From the NCBI RefSeq assembly GCF_934636665.1, contig NZ_CAKUAT010000031.1, positions 1-6,568 on the forward strand: 6,568 bases of DNA. The letters are read 5' to 3'. Each line of letters opens with the position of its first letter. Position 1 is the stretch's first letter. Of this stretch, positions 1-6,211 are shown one piece after another. A program made the position numbers and the translations under genes. A model generated the notes under the pieces. That model was given only the letters and a program-made list of their open reading frames with translations, was not told the origin of the DNA and ran no database searches. Source of the DNA: an uncultured Senegalimassilia sp. (GTDB lineage: Bacteria; Actinomycetota; Coriobacteriia; Coriobacteriales; Eggerthellaceae).

Positions 1-588
1 GCCATGGCCGTGCTCGAGCGCTCAGCCACCATGGGCGTGATCGTCGCCGCCCCCACGGCCGGCTCCGCAGGCGTCGTACCCGGCTGCGTGTTGGCGCTCG
101 CCGACCACCTCGAGCTCGACGACGAGCAGGTCATGGACGCCCTCTACTGCGCAGCCGCCATCGGCCTCAACCTCACCACGAGCGCCAGCGTTGCCGGCGC
201 CGAGGGCGGCTGCCAAGCCGAGGTAGGAAGCGCGGCCGCCATGGCTGCCGCCGCGCTGGTGCAGATGCTCGGCGGCACGCCCGAGCAGGCGCTCGACGCC
301 AGTTCCATCGCCCTGAGTAACCTGCTGGGCCTTGTTTGCGACCCCGTCGGTGGCCTCGTGGAGGTACCCTGCCAAAACCGCAACGCCATCGGCGTGGCAG
401 CCGCCTTTAGCTCCGCACAGCTTGCCCTCGCCGGCATTAAGAGCCTGGTGCCGTTTGACCAGATGGCGCACGTCATGCTCTCGGTGGGCCACGCGTTGCC
501 GGCCACGCTGCGCGAGACGGCCAAGGGCGGCATCGCGCAGGCTCCGGCCGCGCTTTCGGCCTGTGCAAAATGCGGTGTGTGCGGATAG
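1..588 (+). CDS. sdaAA: L-serine dehydratase (iron-sulfur dependent), alpha chain, C-terminal part
   Basis: This enzyme deaminates L-serine to pyruvate and ammonia in the cytoplasm, using a [4Fe-4S] cluster instead of PLP. The window begins inside the gene, so the start is not visible; the reading frame is open from base 1 to a TAG stop. Counting from the Met codon at position 4, the family motifs are APTAGSAGVVPG (16-27), GAEGGCQAEVG (65-75), CDPVGGLVEVPC (112-123) with RN following, and LRETAKGGIA near the end. Cys70, Cys112 and Cys123 are spaced 42 and 11 residues apart. From memory, this matches the three protein cluster ligands of the Legionella enzyme (Cys343, 385, 396). The wording of the motifs resembles two-chain (alpha/beta) enzymes more than E. 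coli SdaA, but the upstream part is missing, so a single-chain form cannot be excluded. The tail ends unusually in CxxCxxCG. A terminator follows 18 nt after the stop. Confidence 0.93.
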   Translation, partial: AMAVLERSATMGVIVAAPTAGSAGVVPGCVLALADHLELDDEQVMDALYCAAAIGLNLTTSASVAGAEGGCQAEVGSAAAMAAAALVQMLGGTPEQALDASSIALSNLLGLVCDPVGGLVEVPCQNRNAIGVAAAFSSAQLALAGIKSLVPFDQMAHVMLSVGHALPATLRETAKGGIAQAPAALSACAKCGVCG

Positions 589-606
589 CGACAAAGGACG
601 ACTTAA

Positions 607-633
607 AGGTGGGACAAATGTCCCACCTCTTTT
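607..633 (+). terminator. Intrinsic terminator after the serine dehydratase gene
   Basis: A perfect inverted repeat (607-616 against 619-628, arms AGGTGGGACA and TGTCCCACCT) forms a hairpin of 9-10 bp with a very short loop. It is followed at once by CTTTT (629-633). It begins 18 nt after the serine dehydratase stop and lies before the next promoter, so it should end that transcript and insulate the downstream gene. Confidence 0.9.
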
Positions 634-651
634 GAATGCCACCGTTTCCAT

Positions 652-680
652 ACCACAATCAACTAGGTAATCGCTATAAT
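652..680 (+). promoter_or_regulatory. Probable sigma-A type promoter for the L,D-transpeptidase
   Basis: A perfect TATAAT -10 hexamer lies at 675-680, downstream of the terminator and 57 nt before the chosen start codon. The -35 position at 17-bp spacing (652-657, ACCACA) matches the consensus poorly, and there is no extended TG motif. The promoter is therefore called from the -10 box and its placement. It predicts a transcript start near 686-688 and a leader of about 50 nt. Confidence 0.55.
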
Positions 681-721
681 GCAAGCCCAGTAAAAACACG
701 ATGAGCCACAAGGCGAAATTC

Positions 722-727
722 GAAGGA
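722..727 (+). promoter_or_regulatory. Ribosome binding site that decides the transpeptidase start
   Basis: GAAGGA ends at 727. That leaves only 1 nt before the ATG at 729, which is too close to work, but 10 nt before the in-frame ATG at 738. This favours 738 as the real start and shortens the protein by three residues. Confidence 0.65.
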
Positions 728-737
728 TATGCATACG

Positions 738-2453
738 ATGTCGCAAAACGATCGAACTCAACTGATTCCCGATCCGCAGCAGCCGAGCAGGCACACCGGC
801 GGCGTTCAGTCGCCGCGTCCTATCGCGCCGAGCCACGGTCAGCAGCGTGGTGCGACAAACACTTCGCAACGCCCGAACCAGCAACGTCAGCAGCGCAAGG
901 CAAACGGCAATGCGCCCAAGCAGCCCCCCACGCACGCTCGAGGCGATCGCGGCCCCGCACGCAAACCCGCCGAGAACAATAAGTCGGGCAAAAAGACGAC
1001 GCTCTTTGTCGTCCTGGGTCTTATCGTCATTGTCTATATCGTAGGCGTCGTAGCGTTTTCGCAGGTAGCCTACCCCAACACCACCATCGCCGGCGTCGAC
1101 GTCTCGTTCTCCAACGCTTCGTCTGCCGCCACCAAGGTCAACTCGGCATGGAAGCACTATAAGCTCACCGTGACGGGCGATGACTTTAGCTGGACCTATC
1201 AGCCCGAGTCCGATGAGCCCATCGTAGACGGCGAAGCTGCCGCAAAAGAGATCATCAACCACAACGAAGCCTTTGTATGGCCTGTCCGCCTTGTAGAATC
1301 CTTAAGCGGCAAGACCAAAACAACCGCTAGCTCCAACGAAGTCGATCTTGATCAAGACGTCGACCTTTCCATGCTCTCCGATGCCTTTGATCAAAAGCAG
1401 TTTGAGGAGGATCTGGGGGCCGCCATCGACGAGTTCAACGAGGGCCGCTCGGGCACGTTCGAGGCATCGAGCTCCTATGACGAGCAGGCCGGCAAGTTCA
1501 CCGTCGAAAAGGCACGCTCTAATGAGAAGCTCAACCGCGAGCATGTCATTAAGTTCGCCGAGCTCGAGCTTGCCTCGCTCGCCGAGGCCGTCGATCTTAC
1601 GAAGCTCGGCAACGATGCCTATGAGCCGCTTAATGGAACGCTGACCGACGACCAGATCCAGGCTGCTTGCGATGCCGCCAACAACTTCCTGGGCGTCAAC
1701 GTCACTCTCAAGCTCAACGGCGAGGACGCCGGCAAGGTCGATGGCAGCTCCGTGCTGCAGTGGATCAGCTTTGCCGATCCGGCCAACCCCACGCTCGATA
1801 CGTCGCAGATCAGCAGCTGGGCAGCCGAGCTCGCCAACGGCTTTAATACCGTGGGCTCCACTCGCTGGTGGACGCGCGCCGATGGCAAGCAGTGCGCCGT
1901 CGAAGGCGGCGACTTTGGTTGGTCCATCGACAGCAGCTCGCTCGCAAAGCAGGTCGAGGATGCCATTAACAACAAGCAGACCGGCGAAATCGAGATCAAA
2001 TACTCCCAGAAAGCCGACACCTTTACCGCAAAGGGAGAGCCCGACTGGAAGGCATACGTCGATGTCGATCTGTCCGAGCAGCACGCGCGCTACTACGACG
2101 AGAGCGGCAATATCGTGTGGGAGGCCAACTTTATCTCGGGAAAGCCGGGCGAGGACGCCACGCCCGAGGGCGTCTGGCAGATCAACAGCAACGACGGCGC
2201 CAGCAAACTCATCGGTGCCAAGGACCCCGAGACCGGCAAGCCCAAATACGAGAGCCCGGTAAGCTATTGGATGCCGTTTGAGGGAAACATGGTCGGCTTC
2301 CACGATGCAACGTGGCAAAACGACAAGAGCTTTGACGACCCCAACTCCTACAAGTGGTGCGGCAGCCACGGTTGCATCAATCTGCGCCTGGCAGACGCCA
2401 AGGCACTTCACGACTGCATCAAAGTCGGCCTGTGCGTGGTTGTCCACTCATAG
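738..2453 (+). CDS. Membrane-anchored L,D-transpeptidase (YkuD) with peptidoglycan-binding domains
   Basis: This enzyme is expected to form or remodel L,D cross-links in peptidoglycan outside the membrane, using a catalytic cysteine. The start at 738 was chosen by its ribosome binding site, giving 571 residues; an in-frame ATG at 729 would add three. Residues 1 to about 86 are a basic Gln/Pro/Arg-rich, probably disordered cytoplasmic segment. Residues about 88-110 form one transmembrane helix with no signal-peptidase site evident, so the protein looks like a type II membrane protein. The extracellular part carries two regions resembling PG_binding_4 (roughly 112-230 and 295-425; the second contains GGDFGWSID). 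The C-terminal YkuD domain (about 435-571) has the signature His522 in GFHDATW and SHGCINLR with nucleophile Cys546 (codon 2373-2375). Domain order matches Gram-positive Ldt proteins of the YkuD/PG_binding_4 class. It has its own promoter, and the downstream hairpin separates it from the exporter genes. Family assignment is firm; the exact cross-link made is not known. Confidence 0.93.
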   Translation: MSQNDRTQLIPDPQQPSRHTGGVQSPRPIAPSHGQQRGATNTSQRPNQQRQQRKANGNAPKQPPTHARGDRGPARKPAENNKSGKKTTLFVVLGLIVIVYIVGVVAFSQVAYPNTTIAGVDVSFSNASSAATKVNSAWKHYKLTVTGDDFSWTYQPESDEPIVDGEAAAKEIINHNEAFVWPVRLVESLSGKTKTTASSNEVDLDQDVDLSMLSDAFDQKQFEEDLGAAIDEFNEGRSGTFEASSSYDEQAGKFTVEKARSNEKLNREHVIKFAELELASLAEAVDLTKLGNDAYEPLNGTLTDDQIQAACDAANNFLGVNVTLKLNGEDAGKVDGSSVLQWISFADPANPTLDTSQISSWAAELANGFNTVGSTRWWTRADGKQCAVEGGDFGWSIDSSSLAKQVEDAINNKQTGEIEIKYSQKADTFTAKGEPDWKAYVDVDLSEQHARYYDESGNIVWEANFISGKPGEDATPEGVWQINSNDGASKLIGAKDPETGKPKYESPVSYWMPFEGNMVGFHDATWQNDKSFDDPNSYKWCGSHGCINLRLADAKALHDCIKVGLCVVVHS

Positions 2454-2521
2454 TGCAACGCGCGCATTCCTACAACGTGGAACCGCTGCGACCAATCTAA
2501 CAGTTCCGAAAGAAACCGTTC

Positions 2522-2551
2522 TATGCGCCCACCCCAACCGGTGGGCGCATA
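2522..2551 (+). terminator. Strong hairpin between transpeptidase and exporter genes (terminator or leader element)
   Basis: The arms TATGCGCCCACC (2522-2533) and GGTGGGCGCATA (2540-2551) are perfectly complementary over 12 bp, around a 6-nt loop CCAACC. The hairpin lies 68 nt after the transpeptidase stop and 34 nt before the adaptor start. The sequence after it (TACTTATC) is only modestly T-rich, so it may be a weak or partial terminator, an RNA-stability element or part of the exporter leader. No convincing promoter lies between it and the adaptor gene. TATACT (2550-2555) could serve as a -10 box, but it lacks a -35. Confidence 0.6.
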
Positions 2552-2573
2552 TACTTATCAAGGTTCTTTCTAT

Positions 2574-2580
2574 AAAGGAG
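2574..2580 (+). promoter_or_regulatory. Ribosome binding site of the adaptor gene
   Basis: AAAGGAG is a near-consensus Shine-Dalgarno sequence, with 5 nt (ACGCT) before the ATG at 2586. It rules out the longer in-frame ATG at 2523, which would lie inside the left arm of the hairpin and has no ribosome binding site. Confidence 0.88.
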
Positions 2581-2585
2581 ACGCT

Positions 2586-4019
2586 ATGCCGAATGTCCCC
2601 ACGATCACCCCGGGCCCGGATGATACCGAGCACACGCCCGAAGGTGCCACCGAAACGATTCCTCTGATTACAAACGCACACACCGACAAGCAGAGCGGAC
2701 GCACGAACGATGCGGCCGAGATATCCGATGAGGAGGCATATGCCAAGCTCAAGGCAAAACGTGCCGAACGTCGACGCAAAAAGCTGATTCGACGCGGTAT
2801 TGCCGCCGGCGTCGTGGGTGCCATCGCGCTCATTGCCATTGTCGCAACCCTGGTTATCAATGCGCAGCCTCAGGGCGCTAGCGGGCCTGTGACCGACATG
2901 GTGACCGAGGGCACGTTTAGCACAACGGTCGAGGCGAAAGGCCAGCTCAAACCCATTTCGTCCTCAGTGGTCTCCCCTTCTGTCGACGGCACAGTCGATT
3001 CGATCAACGTGCAGGCAGGCCAATCCGTCAACGAAGGCGACGTGCTCATGACCATTAAAAACGACGAGCTCGATCGCAACGTTGCCGAGGCGCAGCGTGC
3101 AGTTGCAGCCGCTCAGGAAGACCTCGCCAACGCGCAGAAAGCCGCAGCTGCCGCGCAGGCCACCCCAACGACGGACATCGATGGAGCTTCCGCAGCGGCT
3201 GGCATCTCCGCCGCATCAGCGGACACGAACGCCGTATCGGCCGCTCAGCGCAGTCTCGCATCGGCCCAGGCAAACCTCGATCAGGCGAACGCCAAGGCCG
3301 CCAGCCGTACGGTAACGGCCCCGAGCTCGGGCAGCATCGTGGAGCTCAACGCCAAGGTGGGCGCCACGGTAACAGGCGGCATGATCATGGGTGAAAGCGA
3401 TACGAGCGGCGGCAAGCAGTGCATGCAGATCGCCGACCTGTCCAAAATGAAGGTGACCGTGCAGGTAGGCGAAAAGGACATCGCCAAGATCGCCGTTGGG
3501 CAGAGCGCCAACATCACGTATCCCGCGTTTCCCGATATCGTGAGCCAGGGAACGGTCACCGCCATCGCCTCGGTGGCAAACTCCGACTCCAACAACGGCG
3601 GCGGCAGCGTGACCTTTAACGTCGACATTCTCATCGAGGCGCCCGACGCGCGCCTGAAGCCGGGCATGACGGCCGAGGTATCGGTGGTGACCGAGCAGCT
3701 CGACGACGTGGTGATGGTGCCGACGATGGCGCTCATGACCGAAGACGGCGAACACTATTACGTCAACGTGGCGACTGATGACGAGGGCAAGCAAACCCGT
3801 CGCGTGAAGGTGACCGTCGTGACGCAAAACGACAACGAAGCCGTAGTCGGCAAGACACAGGTCAAGCGCGACGACCAGGGCAACGAAATCAACCCTGACG
3901 TGCCGGTTACCAAGCTACGCGATGGCGACACCCTCGTCATGGACAACGGGGCGGACGCAACGGCTGACGGCGGCTACAGCGCGGATTCGGGCAGTACGTC
4001 TGCCGACGAGGGTATGTAA
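2586..4019 (+). CDS. MacA/YknX-like (HlyD family) membrane fusion adaptor of an ABC exporter
   Basis: This is the periplasmic-adaptor-type subunit that works with the ATPase and permease encoded directly downstream. It has 477 residues. Residues 1-66 are a charged cytoplasmic segment ending in a basic stretch (KAKRAERRRKKLIRR, 57-70). Residues about 71-92 form a single transmembrane helix. Outside the membrane comes a first lipoyl half (about 117-158, with SPSVDGTVDSINVQAGQSVNEGD), then an Ala/Gln-rich helical hairpin (about 160-240) interrupted by a low-complexity Ala/Ser/Asp/Thr stretch (190-216). The second lipoyl half follows (about 241-265, TVTAPSSGSIVELNAKVGA), then a beta-barrel domain (about 286-368, ending in RLKPGMTAEVSV) and a membrane-proximal domain (about 374-453). 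The tail (454-477) is rich in Asp, Gly and Ser. The start is set by the strong ribosome binding site at 2574-2580. The stop TAA overlaps the next ATG by one base (TAATG). Family is clear; the exported substrate is not. Confidence 0.9.
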   Translation: MPNVPTITPGPDDTEHTPEGATETIPLITNAHTDKQSGRTNDAAEISDEEAYAKLKAKRAERRRKKLIRRGIAAGVVGAIALIAIVATLVINAQPQGASGPVTDMVTEGTFSTTVEAKGQLKPISSSVVSPSVDGTVDSINVQAGQSVNEGDVLMTIKNDELDRNVAEAQRAVAAAQEDLANAQKAAAAAQATPTTDIDGASAAAGISAASADTNAVSAAQRSLASAQANLDQANAKAASRTVTAPSSGSIVELNAKVGATVTGGMIMGESDTSGGKQCMQIADLSKMKVTVQVGEKDIAKIAVGQSANITYPAFPDIVSQGTVTAIASVANSDSNNGGGSVTFNVDILIEAPDARLKPGMTAEVSVVTEQLDDVVMVPTMALMTEDGEHYYVNVATDDEGKQTRRVKVTVVTQNDNEAVVGKTQVKRDDQGNEINPDVPVTKLRDGDTLVMDNGADATADGGYSADSGSTSADEGM

Positions 4020-4792
4020 TGCGTCCCGTCATCGACATCCGCAACGTGCACCGCATCTTTGAGAGCGAGGCCGGCTGCGCCCATATCCTGCACAACGTGA
4101 GCCTGGCGGTAGATCCCGGCGAGTTCGTCGCCATTACCGGCCCCTCGGGCTCGGGCAAGTCGACGCTCATGAACATCCTAGGTTGCCTGGATAAGCCGAC
4201 GGCGGGCGACTACTACCTGCAAGGGCTCAACGTGGCCGAGCTCGATGATGACGAGCTCACCGAAGTCCGCGCCCTGAGCATCGGCTTTGTCTTTCAGAGC
4301 TTCAACCTGCTACCGCGCCTGTCGGTTATCGAAAACGTCATGCTGCCGCTGGCCTACACCAACGTACCCCGTAGCCAGCGCGAAATGCGCGCCGTGCACG
4401 CGCTGCAGGCCGTCACGCTGCCCGTCGACCACTGGGACCACCGCATATCCGAGCTCTCGGGCGGCCAGATGCAGCGTGTCGCCATCGCACGTGCCCTCGT
4501 CAATGACCCGCCCATCATTCTGGCCGACGAGCCGACGGGAAACCTGGACTCCGCCACCGGAGCGCTCGTCATGGAAACCTTCCATAAGCTCCAGGAGCGC
4601 GGCAAGACCATCATACTCATCACGCACGACCCCGGCATCGCCGCCGAGGCCGACCGTGCCGTGACCATCCGCGACGGTCGTATTCACGACGGCGCGTATA
4701 TTCCACATACACCGCGGACCCTGCGCAGCGCCGTCGATAGCCTACCCACGATCTCCGACCCGACCATCCCGCAGAAAGGAGTGATGGTGTGA
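4019..4792 (+). CDS. MacB/LolD/YknY-type ABC transporter ATP-binding protein
   Basis: This is the cytoplasmic ATPase that powers the exporter. It has 257 residues, and all nucleotide-binding motifs are intact: Walker A GPSGSGKST (41-49), Q-loop Gln93 in VFQSFNLLP, signature LSGGQ (146-150), Walker B IILADEP with catalytic Glu171, D-loop GNLD (174-177) and switch His203 in ITHD. The sequence around the signature and Walker B (LSGGQMQRVAIARAL, ADEPTGNLDS) is typical of the MacB/LolD/FtsE group. The ATPase is a separate chain here, unlike E. coli MacB where it is fused to the permease. About 30 residues follow the usual end of the domain (from about 226) and have no recognised motif. The start ATG overlaps the adaptor stop and is served by GAGGG at 4008-4012, 6 nt away. 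The stop overlaps the permease start, which indicates tight translational coupling. Confidence 0.95.
   Translation: MRPVIDIRNVHRIFESEAGCAHILHNVSLAVDPGEFVAITGPSGSGKSTLMNILGCLDKPTAGDYYLQGLNVAELDDDELTEVRALSIGFVFQSFNLLPRLSVIENVMLPLAYTNVPRSQREMRAVHALQAVTLPVDHWDHRISELSGGQMQRVAIARALVNDPPIILADEPTGNLDSATGALVMETFHKLQERGKTIILITHDPGIAAEADRAVTIRDGRIHDGAYIPHTPRTLRSAVDSLPTISDPTIPQKGVMV
4775..4781 (+). promoter_or_regulatory. Ribosome binding site of the permease gene
   Basis: AAAGGAG, inside the end of the ATPase gene, lies 7 nt before a GTG start at 4789. It supports GTG initiation, with the 4-nt GTGA overlap between the ATPase stop and the permease start. Confidence 0.85.
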
Positions 4793-6003
4793 GCACGCGC
4801 GACCTCATCCAGGAAGCCCTTCACTCGCTCGAGGCCAACAAGGGGCGCAGCCTGCTCACCATCCTGGGCATTGTCATCGGCATCGCCTCGGTTATCGCCA
4901 TGACTTCGCTCATCGGCGGCATCCAAAACAGCCTGGTCAACAGCCTGGGCCTCAATGCGGCACGCATGGTGCAAATCTATTCGTCGCAAGAACTCACCGA
5001 GTCGGACATCGAGAAGCTTCAAAAACTGGTGCCGCAGATAGAGCAGATCGGCATTGTCGACAGCGCGTATACCGAGTACAAGACCGGCGATAAAAGCTAT
5101 ACCGTCATGGCACAGGGTGTCGATAGCGACATGCTCGACGCCGTGGGGGCCAGCAAGCTCGTTGCGGGGCGCATCTATTCCCAGGCCGAGTCCCAATCAG
5201 GCTCGCGCGTGGCGCTCATCAGCCGCGGCGGCGCCGATCAGCTTTACGGCAACGAACAGGATGCGCTGGGGAAAACCATCAAGGTGTCCAACGGCGAGGT
5301 GCAGATTGTAGGCGTGATTGATGGCGGCAGCGACTCAATGGGCTCGCTCACGCTGTATATGCCACGCGAAACAATCTCCGGTCTGTTTGGCGACGAGAAT
5401 CCTTCATTCCCCAACGTGACGGCACTTGCCACCGAGGGCACGGACATGGATGAGCTCTGTAAGACCATCGAGTCCAAGGTGCGCGCGATGAAGGGCATCG
5501 AGGAGGAGGATGAGTACGACAGTGTATCGGCGACATCCATGAAAAGCGCCATCGATGCACTCAACTCCTTTATGGGCGCGTTCTCGCTCATCATGGGTGC
5601 TGTCGCCAGCATCTCGCTGCTTGTCGGCGGTATCGGCATTATGAATATGATGCTTACCAACGTAACGGAGCGCATTCGCGAGATCGGCATCCGCCGCGCT
5701 CTGGGCGCCAGTCGTCGCGATATCACCGCGCAGTTTTTGGCCGAGTCTTCGGCGCTGTGCGTCACCGGTGGCCTACTGGGTGTCCTGATAGGCTATCTGC
5801 TGGCCTGGGGCCTCTCGATGTTTGCCTCCGGATCCGGGATTCTTGGCGAGCTCGGAGCCAGCGGGCAAATCACACCGAGTTTTTCAATCGCCACGGTGCT
5901 GCTGGCCTTCGCCGTCTCCGTCGGCATCGGCGTAATCTTTGGCTTCTACCCCGCTCGCCGCGCGGCAAAGCTCAACCCGGTGGAGTGCCTGCGCTACCAG
6001 TAA
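4789..6003 (+). CDS. MacB/YknZ-type ABC transporter permease (MacB_PCD plus FtsX domains)
   Basis: This is the membrane subunit of the exporter, 404 residues with a GTG start. Residues about 20-44 form the first transmembrane helix, preceded by a short amphipathic N-terminus (ALHSLEANKGRSLLTILGI) typical of MacB-like permeases. Residues about 46-255 form the extracytoplasmic MacB_PCD domain. Three further helices make up the FtsX domain: about 262-289, 317-346 and 366-388. The conserved cytoplasmic loop NVTERIREIGIRRALGASRRDI (291-312) follows helix 2. The C-terminus ends in the family motif GFYPARRAAKLNPVECLRYQ. Four helices and about 400 residues are normal for a stand-alone MacB-type permease. 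These proteins are thought to act by transmitting ATP-driven movement to the outer domains instead of forming an open channel. No truncation or frameshift is seen. The substrate is unknown. Confidence 0.94.
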   Translation: MSTRDLIQEALHSLEANKGRSLLTILGIVIGIASVIAMTSLIGGIQNSLVNSLGLNAARMVQIYSSQELTESDIEKLQKLVPQIEQIGIVDSAYTEYKTGDKSYTVMAQGVDSDMLDAVGASKLVAGRIYSQAESQSGSRVALISRGGADQLYGNEQDALGKTIKVSNGEVQIVGVIDGGSDSMGSLTLYMPRETISGLFGDENPSFPNVTALATEGTDMDELCKTIESKVRAMKGIEEEDEYDSVSATSMKSAIDALNSFMGAFSLIMGAVASISLLVGGIGIMNMMLTNVTERIREIGIRRALGASRRDITAQFLAESSALCVTGGLLGVLIGYLLAWGLSMFASGSGILGELGASGQITPSFSIATVLLAFAVSVGIGVIFGFYPARRAAKLNPVECLRYQ

Positions 6004-6085
6004 GTCATCACCAACAAGTTGCGGTGAATTGGGGACCGTTTGGAGGTGCGACGCCGGAAACGTAGAGATTGGCCTCGCCGAAGTC

Positions 6086-6105
6086 GGCCCGGGCCCGGCA
6101 GGGCC
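6086..6105. repeat. GC-rich palindromic cluster in the convergent intergenic region
   Basis: GGCCCGGGCC (6086-6095) is a perfect 10-bp palindrome. It overlaps a second possible hairpin, GGCCC-GGCA-GGGCC (6092-6105). No T-run follows on the plus strand, so neither is a standard intrinsic terminator for the exporter operon. They may fold alternatively or help stop transcription from the left by another route. Whether the element is repeated elsewhere cannot be judged from this window. Confidence 0.4.
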
Positions 6106-6120
6106 TGCGTCAGCATTGCC

Positions 6121-6142
6121 AAAAACGCCCATCGAAAGGGCG
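6121..6142 (-). terminator. Intrinsic terminator for the minus-strand CobK/CbiJ gene
   Basis: Read on the minus strand, CGCCC-TTTCGAT-GGGCG is followed directly by TTTTT (6125 down to 6121), which is the layout of a Rho-independent terminator. It lies about 70 nt beyond the reductase stop. The stem is only 5 bp but all G-C. On the plus strand the hairpin is followed by AATCCC, so it should work in the minus direction only. Confidence 0.65.
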
Positions 6143-6211
6143 AATCCCTCTTGACAGAACTACAGGAACACCCCCCACGCGGGCGGGAGGGCGCGCAGCC
6201 GTGGCGAGCGC

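Noticed and set aside
22..711. Long minus-strand open frame opposite the serine dehydratase
   Set aside because: It is a shadow of a GC-rich coding strand. The plus-strand frame carries clear family motifs and the minus frame runs through the terminator; no ribosome binding site or known domain was seen.
1302..2447. 381-codon minus-strand open frame opposite the transpeptidase
   Set aside because: It is antisense to an intact YkuD enzyme with catalytic His and Cys. Its Val/Leu/Gly/Ala-rich composition is typical of reverse-strand reading of GC-rich genes.
2523..2585. Longer adaptor start at ATG 2523
   Set aside because: This ATG is inside the left arm of the hairpin without a Shine-Dalgarno sequence, while ATG 2586 has AAAGGAG at ideal spacing.
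3216..3827. His-rich minus-strand open frame opposite the adaptor gene
   Set aside because: The His and Arg richness arises from reading GTG and GCG codons backwards. There is no domain, no start signal, and the frame lies fully inside the adaptor gene.
6037..6062. CGTTT...AAACG inverted repeat as a terminator for the permease gene
   Set aside because: The stem is only 5 bp with a 16-nt loop, and no T-run follows.
6171..6192. C-run followed by G-rich block (CCCCCC...GGGCGGGAGGG) as a second terminator or G-quadruplex
   Set aside because: The pairing is imperfect and no T-run follows on either strand. The G-tracts are too few and uneven to support a quadruplex call.
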